Below the pieces are notes generated by a model. That model was not told where the DNA came from. It saw only the letters and a program-made list of their open reading frames with translations, and made no database searches. A stretch of DNA of 64,000 nt from Gammaproteobacteria bacterium (GTDB lineage: Bacteria; Pseudomonadota; Gammaproteobacteria; Natronospirales; REEB76), in contig DASVOS010000018.1 in assembly GCA_036383255.1 (NCBI GenBank), forward strand, positions 219,432 through 283,431. The letters run 5' to 3'. The position numbers were made by a program, and so were the translations under genes. Position 1 is the stretch's first letter, and every line of letters starts with the position of its first letter. Below, one piece after another: positions 30,001 to 39,071 of this stretch.

Positions 30001-30352
30001 AGAGCTTGACGAGGCTCTTCTCCTCGTCCTCGCCCACGTCGAACTGCACGGTCACCACGCCCAGGTCGTCCGCGGCGTAGCCGTAGGTGTGGTCCACGCC
30101 CGGCAGCGCACCCATGAGCGCCTCCAGCGGCTTCACCACCTGCTGTTGCACCTCGGCGGCCGAGGCGCCCGGGAAGCTCACCAGCACGTTGGCGGCCGGC
30201 ACCGCGATCTCGGGGTTGTACATGCGCGGCGTGAAAGCCACCGCCATGGCACCGAATATCGCCGCGGCCAACATCAGCAAGGCGGTGATCTTGGAGCGGA
30301 GGAACAGCCGCGTGACGCGGCCGACGGCGTTGAGCCGTTCCGGGACGCTCAT
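27026..30352 (-). CDS. RND-family efflux pump, inner-membrane subunit
   Basis: A 1108-residue resistance-nodulation-division transporter. It has the twelve-helix plan with two large periplasmic loops. The proton-relay acidic pair is in the TM4 motif LGLLVDDAIVVIENIHRRL. Conserved flanks include VLVSFPGASAAEVQQQV near the N-terminus and LTLDVFRDLGSAFMAALIFIYLLLAAYYQSF in the second half. The protein is longer than most AcrB-type pumps and closer to the heterogeneous RND group often annotated as AcrB/AcrD/AcrF. Its start overlaps the stop of the membrane-fusion gene by four bases. Its place between sulfide-oxidation genes suggests export of a sulfur-related or toxic compound, which is inference. 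Confidence 0.93.
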   Translation of the reverse strand: MSVPERLNAVGRVTRLFLRSKITALLMLAAAIFGAMAVAFTPRMYNPEIAVPAANVLVSFPGASAAEVQQQVVKPLEALMGALPGVDHTYGYAADDLGVVTVQFDVGEDEEKSLVKLYNQINRNLDRMPPGVSQPLIKSIGINDAPIVTITLSSASLSQTELRDVALRVMEPLRALPDVGDTQIVGGTPRTITAYVDPARLASTGLALDRVEAELGAANVALPGSELVSGGRESMVRVSGVLGDAEEVGNVIIGTPNGKPVYLKDVARIEDGPEEPEQYSYLGRGPGTGKTGAAGPLDPAVTLAIDKRAGANAVDVADAVLGKLEELKLRALPQGVDVTVTRNDGAKADEAVNTLIEHLGIAVVSVALILLLFLGWREAAIVTLTVPLVLGVVLGVGWLIGQTINRITLFALILSLGLLVDDAIVVIENIHRRLHQRGRMRFRDRLVLATNEIGKPTNIATLAVILAFIPMAFVGGMMGPFMRPIPINAPVAMLVSLATAYIVVPWVAWRWLRGKAAGILRALRAPTLEEQGHAPKDRLRASYLKVMAPLMASSRRRRLFVAGVVALLLLALLQPMWQFLRPRGIDGPRSFAGVTLKMLPDDDTSTFLVEVDTAAGTPLTTTDEVTRRIAAVLAGTRYVQDFQAFVGRPAPPDFAALVRGDPIRGGHNFAQLRVNLVPKPQRPASHAIAQGLAPGLAEVAAQYPGSRIKLYETPPGPPVRSQVLAELYGPDYGVLRDGAAQVREAFAGTYGMINVDDSVTQDAEEYRIVVDPARAALAGVQASAVARTLHDYLAGFKLGMLHVEEAREPIAVRVRIPQGERGFIRQVMDLRITAANGRTVPLGSVVSVEQRVLQKPFYSKDQHPVVYVTGETLAGSPVNAVLALQGRLDGAALPDGSRLHAGNLSFVAGTPDDVSRYQLSWDGEMRLTLDVFRDLGSAFMAALIFIYLLLAAYYQSFFMPLIVMGAIPLTLVGVFPGHWLLGQPFTATSMIGVIALAGIVVRNSLLLMDFMLDYLRQGQPLAHAVVEAGAVRFRPILLTALAIISASLVMVGDPVFGGLAISLIFGTLASTVLTLFVIPLVYYKWARYQQRRAAPAPRAAAPEADAAG

Positions 30353-31401
30353 GGCATCGCGCCGACTGCCGCGATGCGGGTACCGTTGTCCACCTGGTCG
30401 CCGGGCGCGAGCACCACGTGCTCGCCCGCCGCCAGCCCCGACTGGATCTCCACGCGGCCATCCCGACTGGGGCCGGTCCGCACCAGGCGGAAATGGGCCT
30501 GGCCGTCCGCGTCCACCACGAACACGCCGAGGATGCCGGCGCGTTCCGCCAGGACACTCGCCGGCACGCGTATCACCGGGATGCTGCCGGTCGGGATGCT
30601 GACCCGCACGTAGCGGCCGCTCATGAGGCCGGCCCCCGCCGACACCTCGATGCGAATCAGGTGAGTGTGGGTCTGGGCGTCGGCGGCCTGCACCTTGGAC
30701 TGCAGGCGTCCCTGATAGCTGCCGCTCTCGGTGGCATAGGGAATCTCTTCGCCTACCCTAAGGGCGGCGTACAACTCGTCCGGGACGTAGCTCTGCACTT
30801 CCAGGGCATGCTCATCTTCAAGCACCAGCAGTGGCTTGCCGGGGGTCGCGAGGTCGCCCGGGTCCGCGAGCTTCTCCACCACCACGCCTGCGAACGGCGC
30901 GCGCACGTCCGCGTAGCCGACCGCCGCCTGCGCGATCTGCAGCGCCGCCTTCGCGGTGCTGTACTGGCGCGTGGCGTCATCCATCTGCACCCGGGTCGCC
31001 ACGCCCTTCGAATACAGGTTGGAGGCCCGCTGGTAATTCAGGTCCGCCTCGTCGAACACCGCCTGGGCCTGCTGGAGCTGGCCGGTGACCTCGCTGGAAT
31101 CGATGGCCAGCAGCGGCTGACCGGCCGCCACCCGGTCGCCCGCCTGCACTCTCACGCTCTGCACGTAGCCCGTGAGCCGCGAGGCGATCTCGGCGTGGCG
31201 CTTGGAGACGACGGTGCCGGGCACCGTCGCGTATGCGGTCGCGGATTCCGCCGCGACGGTGATGACCTCGGCGGTCACTGCGGGCGCAGCCGCTTCTTCC
31301 TCGCTGCGATCCGCGTGGCAGCCGGCCACCAGCACGGCGCCGGCACACAGGCCCACAGCCATGACCTTCGCTAAAACCGCGACCCTCATAGCGCGCCTCA
31401 T
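30349..31401 (-). CDS. RND efflux membrane-fusion lipoprotein
   Basis: A 350-residue periplasmic adaptor. A lipobox (AGAVLVAGC) gives lipidation near residue 28. The core follows the HlyD/AcrA plan: IASRLTGYVQSVRVQAGDRVAAGQPLLAID (lipoyl half), a helical hairpin, YADVRAPFAGVVVEKLADPGDLATPGKPLLVL (second lipoyl half), beta-barrel, and VIRVPASVLAERAGILGVFVVDADG. An internal ATG at 31389 with GAGG upstream is an alternative start. It links the adjacent RND subunit to an outer-membrane channel. No channel gene lies in this operon, so tolC at 40.2 kb may serve. Confidence 0.92.
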   Translation of the reverse strand: MRRAMRVAVLAKVMAVGLCAGAVLVAGCHADRSEEEAAAPAVTAEVITVAAESATAYATVPGTVVSKRHAEIASRLTGYVQSVRVQAGDRVAAGQPLLAIDSSEVTGQLQQAQAVFDEADLNYQRASNLYSKGVATRVQMDDATRQYSTAKAALQIAQAAVGYADVRAPFAGVVVEKLADPGDLATPGKPLLVLEDEHALEVQSYVPDELYAALRVGEEIPYATESGSYQGRLQSKVQAADAQTHTHLIRIEVSAGAGLMSGRYVRVSIPTGSIPVIRVPASVLAERAGILGVFVVDADGQAHFRLVRTGPSRDGRVEIQSGLAAGEHVVLAPGDQVDNGTRIAAVGAMP

Positions 31402-31420
31402 GCCCTGCCGCGCGCCGTGC

Positions 31421-31627
31421 TCAGCCGCCGAAGGCGGCGCCGGGCCGGACGTGCAGCTTGGCCAGCAGCTTCGCCATCGGGCAGAAGCCCGTGAACGAGG
31501 ACTGCAGCATGTTCGCGCCCACGAAGGCGGTGAGCAGGAACCACCAGGGGCTGAGCCACCAGCCCAGGGCGAGGCTGCCCAGGATCATGAGCCCGGCGAA
31601 GCGGAATACCAGCTTGTCTATGTTCAT
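31421..31627 (-). CDS. DUF2892 membrane protein
   Basis: A 68-residue protein of two membrane helices (FAGLMILGSLALGWWL and WFLLTAFVGANMLQSSFTG) followed by GFCPMAKLLAKL. This is the membrane module found alone or fused to rhodanese in YgaP-type proteins. The GFCP motif with a cysteine is characteristic. It is common next to sulfide and persulfide detoxification genes. A strong Shine-Dalgarno (GCAGGAGA) precedes the ATG at 31627. A FNR-type promoter lies upstream. Confidence 0.85.
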   Translation of the reverse strand: MNIDKLVFRFAGLMILGSLALGWWLSPWWFLLTAFVGANMLQSSFTGFCPMAKLLAKLHVRPGAAFGG

Positions 31628-31671
31628 GACCTGTCTCCTGCAGGCCACCGGATGCGGCAGCCCTCGGGGAC

Positions 31672-31713
31672 AGTATGGAAAGGGCGGCGGCGGGACGCCC
31701 TGATCTGGGTCAA
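31672..31713 (-). promoter_or_regulatory. Class II FNR/FixK-type promoter driving the DUF2892-pump-sqr genes
   Basis: On the reverse strand, TTGACCCAGATCAG (31700-31713) matches the FNR consensus TTGAT-N4-ATCAA at eight of ten positions. It is followed after exactly 22 bases by CATACT (31672-31677), a good -10 box. This is the spacing of class II activation with the box centred at -41.5. The predicted start leaves a leader of about 38 bases before DUF2892. The box resembles the one upstream of sqr. Confidence 0.6.
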
Positions 31714-31726
31714 TCGCCCGGCAGGG

Positions 31727-32587
31727 CTAGAACCGGTCCAGGGGGATCTTGAGGTATCGAACGCCGTTCGCCTCCGGCTCCGGCAGGTGCCCGGCCCGGA
31801 TGTTGACCTGCAGGGCCGGCAGCAGCAGGGCCGGCACCGGCAGCGTGGCATCCCGTCCCTGCCGGAGCTTCACGAACTCCTCCCGCGAGGTGCCGTCCTT
31901 CACGTGGATGTTGGCGCGGCGCTCCTCCACCACGGTGGTCTGGTGGCGGTGCTCGCGCCCGCCCGGCGCGTAGTCGTGGCACATGAAGAGCCGCGTCTCC
32001 TCCGGCAAGGACAGCAGCCGGTGCAGGGAGTCGTAGAGCATGCCGGCATCGCCGCCGGGGAAATCGCAGCGGGCGGTGCCGGAGTCCGGCATGAACAGCG
32101 TGTCTCCCGTGAATGCGGCGTCCTCCATGAGGTAAGCCACGCTGTCGCTGGTGTGGCCCGGCGTCGCCATGACCCGCACCGGGATGCCGCCGAGCGCGAA
32201 GCTCTCGCCATCCCCGAGCAGCCTGTCGAACTGGCTGCCGTCCGCCTTGAACTCGGGCCCGAGGTTGAAGAGGCCCTTGAAGTGGGCCTGCACCGCACGG
32301 ATGCCCTCGCCGATGGCGACCTTCCCGTGGCCTTGCGAAGCTTGCTTGATGAACTGCGCGGCGGAGAGGTGGTCCGCGTGGGCATGGGTCTCGAGGATCC
32401 AGTCCAGCGCGTAGCCGCGCGCGCGGATGTGCTCGACGATGGCCTGGGCGGACTGGGTGCCAGTGCGCCCGGAGGCGGCGTCGTAGTCCAGCGCCGGATC
32501 GATGACAGCGGCACGCTTGGCCGCGGTGTCCGCCACCACGTAACTGAAGGTGGATGAGGACTTATGGAAGAACGGGACGATTTCCAC
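31727..32587 (-). CDS. Persulfide dioxygenase-type metallo-beta-lactamase-fold hydrolase (Blh/ETHE1-like)
   Basis: A 286-residue MBL-fold protein with the iron-site motif [12 protein letters not shown], the metal His in [11 protein letters not shown] and the metal Asp in FTGDTLFM, then [20 protein letters not shown] and MCHDYAPGG. The sequence agrees with the Blh/persulfide dioxygenase branch, which oxidises glutathione persulfide to sulfite. A GTG at 32587 with AAAGG upstream gives the family N-terminus VEIVPFF; an ATG at 32614 is also possible. It is the first gene of the sulfide cluster and would remove the persulfide produced after SQR acts. Confidence 0.88.
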   Translation of the reverse strand: MEIVPFFHKSSSTFSYVVADTAAKRAAVIDPALDYDAASGRTGTQSAQAIVEHIRARGYALDWILETHAHADHLSAAQFIKQASQGHGKVAIGEGIRAVQAHFKGLFNLGPEFKADGSQFDRLLGDGESFALGGIPVRVMATPGHTSDSVAYLMEDAAFTGDTLFMPDSGTARCDFPGGDAGMLYDSLHRLLSLPEETRLFMCHDYAPGGREHRHQTTVVEERRANIHVKDGTSREEFVKLRQGRDATLPVPALLLPALQVNIRAGHLPEPEANGVRYLKIPLDRF

Positions 32588-32627
32588 GCCTTTCCCCCGG
32601 CTGTGTATGGGCATAGTCTATCGCTAC

Positions 32628-33533
32628 ATGCACGGTCACGCCCCCGATCACGACCATTCTCACCGCCATAGTCAGGCACATTTCTGGCTGGCCTTCGCGG
32701 TCACGCTGGGCTTCGCGGGTGTCGAAGCCCTGGCGGGATACTTCGCACACTCGCTGGCGCTCCTCGGCGACGCCGGCCACATGGCCACCGATAGCGCCGC
32801 ACTGCTGCTCGCCGGCCTCGCGGGCCTGATGGCGGCGCGGCCCGCTTCCCACCGCCATTCCTACGGTTTCGGCCGGGTGGAGGTGATTGCGGCCCTCGTC
32901 AACACCCTGCTCATGCTCGGCATCATGGCCGGCATCGTCATCGAGGCCGTCGCCAGGCTACACCATCCGGAACCGGTGCAAGCGCCGCTGGTGATCGGCG
33001 TCGGGCTCGCGGGGCTGCTGGTCAACTACATCATCTACCGCGTCGTGGAGCGGGGCCACGAGAACCTGAACGTCCGCGCCACGCTCTTGCACGTGCTGAG
33101 CGACATGCTGGGTTCCGGCGCCGCGCTGGCAGCCGGCGTGGTGATCCAGCTCACCGGCTGGCTGCCCATCGACCCCCTGTTGTCGCTGTTCATCGCGCTG
33201 CTGATCCTCATCTCCAGCCTGCGCCTGCTGCGGGACGCGGGCCAGGTGCTGCTGGAAGGCGTGCCGCCGGGCATGGACCTGGGGGACATCGGCCGCAGCA
33301 TGGCCGGCGTGGAAGGCGTGGGCTCCATCCACGACCTGCACGTGTGGTGCGTGTCTTCCGAGGAAGTGGCGCTCTCGGCCCACGTGGTGATCGAGGACAT
33401 GGGGCAATGGGAAGCGGTGTACCAGGGGCTGCGCAGCCACCTGCATGACGGCTATGGCATCGAACACATCACGCTGCAGCCGGAACCGCGCGTCAAGGCG
33501 CGGATCGCAGTCGGAGATATAAAGCGGCGTTAG
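32628..33533 (+). CDS. Cation diffusion facilitator, zinc/divalent-metal efflux (ZitB/CzcD-like)
   Basis: A 301-residue inner-membrane antiporter. It begins with a His-rich metal-binding stretch ([17 protein letters not shown]). Six membrane helices follow. The metal-site motifs are [19 protein letters not shown] in TM2 (HxxxD) and [15 protein letters not shown] in TM5 (HxxxD). A cytosolic C-terminal domain contains [25 protein letters not shown]. The ATG at 32628 is placed at the His-rich start, but an ATG at 32607 is possible. It is divergent from the persulfide dioxygenase gene with little or no gap. Its stop overlaps the convergent hypothetical gene by four bases. Confidence 0.92.
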   Translation: MHGHAPDHDHSHRHSQAHFWLAFAVTLGFAGVEALAGYFAHSLALLGDAGHMATDSAALLLAGLAGLMAARPASHRHSYGFGRVEVIAALVNTLLMLGIMAGIVIEAVARLHHPEPVQAPLVIGVGLAGLLVNYIIYRVVERGHENLNVRATLLHVLSDMLGSGAALAAGVVIQLTGWLPIDPLLSLFIALLILISSLRLLRDAGQVLLEGVPPGMDLGDIGRSMAGVEGVGSIHDLHVWCVSSEEVALSAHVVIEDMGQWEAVYQGLRSHLHDGYGIEHITLQPEPRVKARIAVGDIKRR

Positions 33534-33922
33534 ATAAAGATAGCGACTACGACGACGACAATGACCGCCAGGATGATCAGCGGCCACTGGTAACGCTTGA
33601 AGAACGACGGACCCTCGTCCATCTCCTGGACGGGCGGCGCATTGACCTTGGCAGCCCGCGGGGTGGTGGCATCCACGCTGAAGTCCCGGTAGGTCTCCAT
33701 CGCCACCTGCTGGGTCTGATACAGCTTGCGCACGTCCGGCGGCATGCTCTCCAGCCCCTCGTACTCCTTGCCGTTGAACACCAGCTTCACCGGCCCGGCG
33801 GTGGCGGCGTCCTCCTGGGAAGCGCGCGCCAGATCGTAGACGCGGCGGACCTCGGCGGGCATGTCCTCCACGCTCTCATAGCGCTTGCCGGCGACGACGA
33901 TGGGTCTTTTCTCGGAACTCAC
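33530..33922 (-). CDS. Tail-anchored protein with an internal repeat, unknown function
   Basis: A 130-residue protein I do not recognise. Residues about 8-31 (VVAGKRYESVEDMPAEVRRVYDLA) and about 46-69 (VFNGKEYEGLESMPPDVRKLYQTQ) are two copies of one unit with pattern GKxYESxxxMPxxVRxxY. A linker follows, and the C-terminus is one hydrophobic helix ([18 protein letters not shown]) that ends the protein, so it should be anchored by its tail with the repeats in the cytosol. It lies upstream of a MAPEG gene in opposite order on the same strand, 25 bases away. Confidence 0.8.
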   Translation of the reverse strand: MSSEKRPIVVAGKRYESVEDMPAEVRRVYDLARASQEDAATAGPVKLVFNGKEYEGLESMPPDVRKLYQTQQVAMETYRDFSVDATTPRAAKVNAPPVQEMDEGPSFFKRYQWPLIILAVIVVVVVAIFI

Positions 33923-33947
33923 GGCACCCCCTCGGTACGCCCTAAGT

Positions 33948-34367
33948 CTAGCCGAACACGGCCGCGACGAACCACAGCCAGAGGGCCAGCAGGACCAGGC
34001 AGCTCGAGGCGTACGCCGCGAACCGGTACAGGATGCGGTTGTAGGCGATGTGGATGAACGTATGCACCACCCGCAGGCCCACGAACAGCCAGGCCAGGTA
34101 AAGTGTGACCATGGTCACATGCCCCGTGGCATAGCTGGCCAGGGCCGCCACGTAGAACAGCACCGGTACCTCCAGCAGATTCATGAGGTTACGGTTCGCC
34201 ACCGTCACGTCGGGCGGCACGTTCGCGGTCTCCCCGTAGCGGAAGTCGCTGCCCTTCACACGTCCTGCGAAACCGGCGCTGAAGCGCTTGTAGCCGGTAT
34301 ATAAGATCACTAGGAGCGTGTGGAACACGAGCACCGCCACCGGCGCGAAGATGGATTCAGGACGCAT
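33948..34367 (-). CDS. MAPEG family membrane protein
   Basis: A 139-residue four-helix membrane protein of the MAPEG superfamily (membrane-associated proteins in eicosanoid and glutathione metabolism). Family signs are NRNLMNLLEVPVLFYVAALA, with the conserved N-x-x-E region, and LYLAWLFVGLRVVHTFIHI in the third helix (R-x-x-H pattern). Bacterial members are little studied and some have glutathione transferase activity. The direct substrate is unknown. A perfect CRP-like palindrome inside the coding sequence is discussed among the rejected items. Confidence 0.85.
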   Translation of the reverse strand: MRPESIFAPVAVLVFHTLLVILYTGYKRFSAGFAGRVKGSDFRYGETANVPPDVTVANRNLMNLLEVPVLFYVAALASYATGHVTMVTLYLAWLFVGLRVVHTFIHIAYNRILYRFAAYASSCLVLLALWLWFVAAVFG

Positions 34368-34432
34368 GGTTTCAAGACTCCCCTGTCAACATGACCCTGG
34401 GTGAGTCTAGCCCGCCGGAGACCCCTACGACA

Positions 34433-34459
34433 AAGGGCCCGGATCGCTCCGGGCCCTTC
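34433..34459 (-). terminator. Terminator hairpin after the outer-membrane protein gene
   Basis: An 11-bp stem, AAGGGCCCGGA with TCCGGGCCCTT, encloses a TCGC loop. Read leftward it is followed by TGTCG with few U residues, so it is a strong hairpin with a weak tail. It lies 27 bases beyond the stop of the porin-like gene. Confidence 0.65.
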
Positions 34460-34485
34460 GTGCATCGCCTTGGTACTAATGATGG

Positions 34486-35121
34486 TCAGAAGCGGAACAG
34501 CACGCCGAGACTCGTGAAGTTCACGTTGTTCTCGCCCACGTTGCTCGAGTTGCCGAGCTGGTGGTACTGGTCCCAGCCCAGGCGCAGGCTCAGGTGGTCC
34601 GCCACGCGCCAGTCGAGGCCGACGCCGTAGGTGGCGCGCCAGTCATCGCTGCTGGTGCTGCTGGAAGGCACGGTGATGGTGCCGACCGAGGTGTCGTTCT
34701 CCTGCACGTGCCCGTCGATGGTGCCGAGGCGCAGGAAGCCCGAGAACGTGTCGGTGAACGGCATCATGGCGGTGCCATCGATCACGAAACCGCGCGCCTT
34801 GCGCTCGCTCGTGAACGAGCCGCCGGGCCCGGTCGCGGTGAGCCGGGTGGTCCCCAGGTTCACGTAACCCAGCTCAAGGGCCCACACGCGGTTGAACTGG
34901 TAGCCGAGGTTCATCCGCCAGCCGGTGTCATTGTCGCTGACGTCGTTGGTGAAGCCCGGGATGGTGGTGGCACGGGAACCACCGTGGTTGGCCCGGCCGA
35001 CGTCCACGCCGATGAAGCTTTGCTGCCAGAAGTTGCTCCAGCCGTCATCGGCCTGGGCAGCGAACGGCAGGCCCAGCGCGGCGGCCACGGCGGTGATGGT
35101 CAACAATCCTTTGATCTTCAT
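34486..35121 (-). CDS. OmpA-like/OmpW-like outer-membrane beta-barrel protein
   Basis: A 211-residue protein with a signal peptide (LLTITAVAAALGLPFAAQA) and an eight-stranded barrel pattern. It begins FIGVDVGRANHGG, contains alternating strands such as GWRMNLGYQFNRVWALELGYVNLG and ATYGVGLDWRVADHLSLRLGWDQYHQLG, and ends in an aromatic residue (LGVLFRF), the usual barrel-assembly signal. It belongs to the outer-membrane protein beta-barrel group annotated as porin-like. Ligand or channel function is unknown. A strong GGAGAGCG precedes the ATG. The 271-base gap to the next gene holds no feature I can support. Confidence 0.82.
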   Translation of the reverse strand: MKIKGLLTITAVAAALGLPFAAQADDGWSNFWQQSFIGVDVGRANHGGSRATTIPGFTNDVSDNDTGWRMNLGYQFNRVWALELGYVNLGTTRLTATGPGGSFTSERKARGFVIDGTAMMPFTDTFSGFLRLGTIDGHVQENDTSVGTITVPSSSTSSDDWRATYGVGLDWRVADHLSLRLGWDQYHQLGNSSNVGENNVNFTSLGVLFRF

Positions 35122-35392
35122 ATCGCTCTCCTAACTGTGGAACGCAGTGTGGTCGCATCTCCAAGGCCACTCTACGCAGCCCGCTGCAAGCAAGACTTGA
35201 ACTGAATCACGCATCCGAACATGCGATGGCGGATACGGTTAACTGAAAATACGCCTGCGCATCTTCCGTGGCGTGCGTGGGGTCATCACCTGAACACGTG
35301 TCGCGCGCGGCAGCGCGGCATGAAGCGCGTCACCGTCCGCCGCACGCATGGCGAGTAGAGTCGAAAGAAATCACGCGACGGAGGAAAGAAGT

Positions 35393-35749
35393 ATGGAGAG
35401 GAGCGAACAACAGCTGCGCCCCCGCGTGGGCGAGTGGTATCTCGATCTCGCTACCGAGGAGGAGTTCCGCGTCATCGCGGTGGACGATGAGGAACGCAAC
35501 GTGGAAGTGCAGTACCTGGACGGCGACCTCACGGCCTTCGACTTCGACGACTGGAAGGGCCGCGACCTGGAGCACACCGAGGAGCCGGAGGACTGGACCG
35601 GCGCGCTGGAGCCCATCGAGGACGGCGATGCCGGGTACGACCCGGAGTCGTTCAAGTCCGTGTCCGGAGAAGAACTGCCGCCGGGCCTGCGGCAGGACGA
35701 GGTCGCCGCCTCCGAGCAGCCGGAGGCGGAGGACGACGAGGAGGAATGA
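35393..35749 (+). CDS. Small acidic protein, DUF6763-like
   Basis: A 118-residue acidic protein with no signal peptide or membrane helix. It contains RVGEWYLDLATEEEFRVIAVDDEERNVEVQYLDGDLTAFDFDDWKG and EEPEDWTGALEPIED, which I recall as the pattern of the DUF6763 family of gammaproteobacteria. The last ~20 residues are almost all acidic. GGAGGA at optimal spacing fixes the ATG at 35393 against the one at 35348. The stop is directly next to the convergent RidA stop. Function unknown. Confidence 0.78.
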   Translation: MERSEQQLRPRVGEWYLDLATEEEFRVIAVDDEERNVEVQYLDGDLTAFDFDDWKGRDLEHTEEPEDWTGALEPIEDGDAGYDPESFKSVSGEELPPGLRQDEVAASEQPEAEDDEEE

Positions 35750-36142
35750 TCAGGCCTGGGCGATCACCGCGATCGAGACCTTCATGCCCTTGGGGCGCAC
35801 CGGCAGTTTCGCGCCCTGGCGTGCCGGCGGGTCCTTCGGGAACCAGCGGCCCCATTCCTCGTTCATGCCGGCGAAGTCATCCTCCTCCGCCAGGATGAAG
35901 GTGGCGCTCACCACCATGTCCAGCGAGCTGCCCGCGGCCTTCAGGATCGCCTCCACGTTCTTGAGGCACTGGCGCGTCTGCTCCTGGATGGTCTCGCCCA
36001 CCACGTTGCCCGCGGTGTCGAAGGGGCCCTGCCCCGAGACGAACACCAAGCCGCCGGATTTCACTGCCTGGCTGTAGCCGGCGAAGGACTTCATGGCCTG
36101 GTCGGTCTGGATGATCTGCTTGCGCACGTCGCTCTCCCTCAT
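35750..36142 (-). CDS. RidA/YjgF family imine or enamine deaminase
   Basis: A 130-residue RidA-fold protein. Members hydrolyse reactive 2-aminoacrylate-type imines, but several paralogous groups have other activities. Visible are YSQAVKSGGLVFVSGQGPFDTAGNVVG, QTRQCLKNVEAILKAAGSSLDMVV, and PARQGAKLPVRPKGMKVSIAVIA, where the PAR arginine and the C-terminal residues line the active site. The ATG at 36142 overlaps the stop of the cyclase gene by four bases, so both are co-translated. Only part of the upstream frame to 36244 is outside homology. Confidence 0.87.
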   Translation of the reverse strand: MRESDVRKQIIQTDQAMKSFAGYSQAVKSGGLVFVSGQGPFDTAGNVVGETIQEQTRQCLKNVEAILKAAGSSLDMVVSATFILAEEDDFAGMNEEWGRWFPKDPPARQGAKLPVRPKGMKVSIAVIAQA

Positions 36143-36783
36143 GTGATGGCGTAGGCCCGCACCGGGAAGGTGCCGAAGCCTTTTACTTTCACCGGCGCCG
36201 CGTGGAAGCGGAAGCCGGAGTCCGGGAGCTGCTCCAGGTTGCACAGGTGCTCGCAGATGGGGATGTCGGCGCCCAGCAGCGCCGTGTGCACCGGCCGCGC
36301 GCCGGTCTGGGTGCCGTCGATGTTCAAGGAGTCTATCCCCACGAAGCGCGCGCCCTGGTCCTTGAGCCAGAGACCCGCCGCTTCCGTGAGATAAGGATGC
36401 CCCTCGAAGTACTGGTCCGTGCGCCAGTGCCGGGCCCAGCCCGTATGCACCAGCACCGCCTTGCCCCGCACCTCTGCATTCCCGAATAGCTCCGGACCGA
36501 GCGCCTTGCGGTCGCCGGCCCTGAACACCAAACCATCCAGGTCCACGAGGTATTCCAGGGGCAGTTCCGAGAGGTCCTTGCCGTGCTCGTACCGGTGGAA
36601 CGGCGCGTCCACGTAGGTGCCGGTGTTGGAGATCATCTCGATCTTGCCCATGTGGAAGGTGGTGCCTTCCGCGTATTTCTTCTTGGAGGCTTCCCGGGAG
36701 AGGTAGTCGCAGACGATGGGCGCCGGCAGGCCCTTGTAGGTGATCATGCCGTGCTCGACGGTGTGGCTGAGGTCGATGCGCAT
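36139..36783 (-). CDS. Cyclase/kynurenine-formamidase family protein with altered metal motif
   Basis: A 214-residue protein of the cyclase (DUF/kynurenine formamidase-like) family. It opens IDLSHTVEHGM and shows DAPFHRYEHGKDLSELPLEYLVDLDG and VHTALLGADIPICEHLCNLEQLP. The usual metal-binding HxGTHxD is replaced by NTGTYVD, losing both histidines, while DAPFH is kept. It may belong to a branch with another metal set or activity. Coupled to the RidA gene (four-base overlap), it may act on the same metabolite. A promoter with GATAAT lies 28 bases upstream. Confidence 0.83.
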   Translation of the reverse strand: MRIDLSHTVEHGMITYKGLPAPIVCDYLSREASKKKYAEGTTFHMGKIEMISNTGTYVDAPFHRYEHGKDLSELPLEYLVDLDGLVFRAGDRKALGPELFGNAEVRGKAVLVHTGWARHWRTDQYFEGHPYLTEAAGLWLKDQGARFVGIDSLNIDGTQTGARPVHTALLGADIPICEHLCNLEQLPDSGFRFHAAPVKVKGFGTFPVRAYAIT

Positions 36784-36810
36784 GGAGGCCTCGGCTCGAG
36801 ATGGGGTCGT

Positions 36811-36840
36811 ATTATCCCTGCAGCACCGGACCCATGACAG
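36811..36840 (-). promoter_or_regulatory. Probable sigma-70 promoter for the cyclase-ridA operon
   Basis: On the reverse strand, CTGTCA (36835-36840) and GATAAT (36811-36816) are separated by 18 bases. The -10 is strong (5 of 6) and the -35 is 4 of 6. A leader of about 20 bases would follow. Confidence 0.5.
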
Positions 36841-36885
36841 GACCAAAATTGCGAAAACTACTAGGCCAGAATGCCAAGCCTCAGG

Positions 36886-38905
<2,020 letters not shown>

Positions 38906-38929
38906 TCCCAGGTGCGGGACACGGCGGAC

Positions 38930-38935
38930 ATTATA
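38930..38935 (-). promoter_or_regulatory. -10 box of thiC
   Basis: TATAAT on the reverse strand stands about 25 bases upstream of the riboswitch. No clear -35 is found at 17 bases. Confidence 0.6.
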
Positions 38936-38968
38936 CCTCCCGTCCGGACACGCGATTTCGGCGGCCCG

Positions 38969-38984
38969 CGTGACATCTGTCACC
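38969..38984. promoter_or_regulatory. Dyad GTGACA TC TGTCAC between thiC and pcm
   Basis: A 14-bp perfect palindrome (38970-38983) contains GTGA-N6-TCAC, the core of a CRP-type site, but the outer bases differ from TGTGA/TCACA. It stands about 90 bases before the pcm start. A further TGACAG half site lies nearby. It may bind a CRP or dyad-binding regulator. Confidence 0.4.
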
Positions 38985-39071
38985 CGCGGCGATGACAGTT
39001 TTCCTTGCCAAGCGTCCTCCGAGCGCTTAACCTTTGCGGCCTGTAATCCCAGCTTTTTCCGCAGAAAAACC

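Noticed and set aside
34104-34119. Perfect CRP-type palindrome TGTGACCATGGTCACA
   Set aside because: It lies in the middle of the MAPEG coding sequence and encodes the ordinary stretch HVTMVTL, with no promoter nearby; probably chance.
35221-35358. Short basic open frame in the gap before the DUF6763-like gene
   Set aside because: It has no ribosome-binding site and arginine-rich sequence of the kind expected by chance; not called as a gene.
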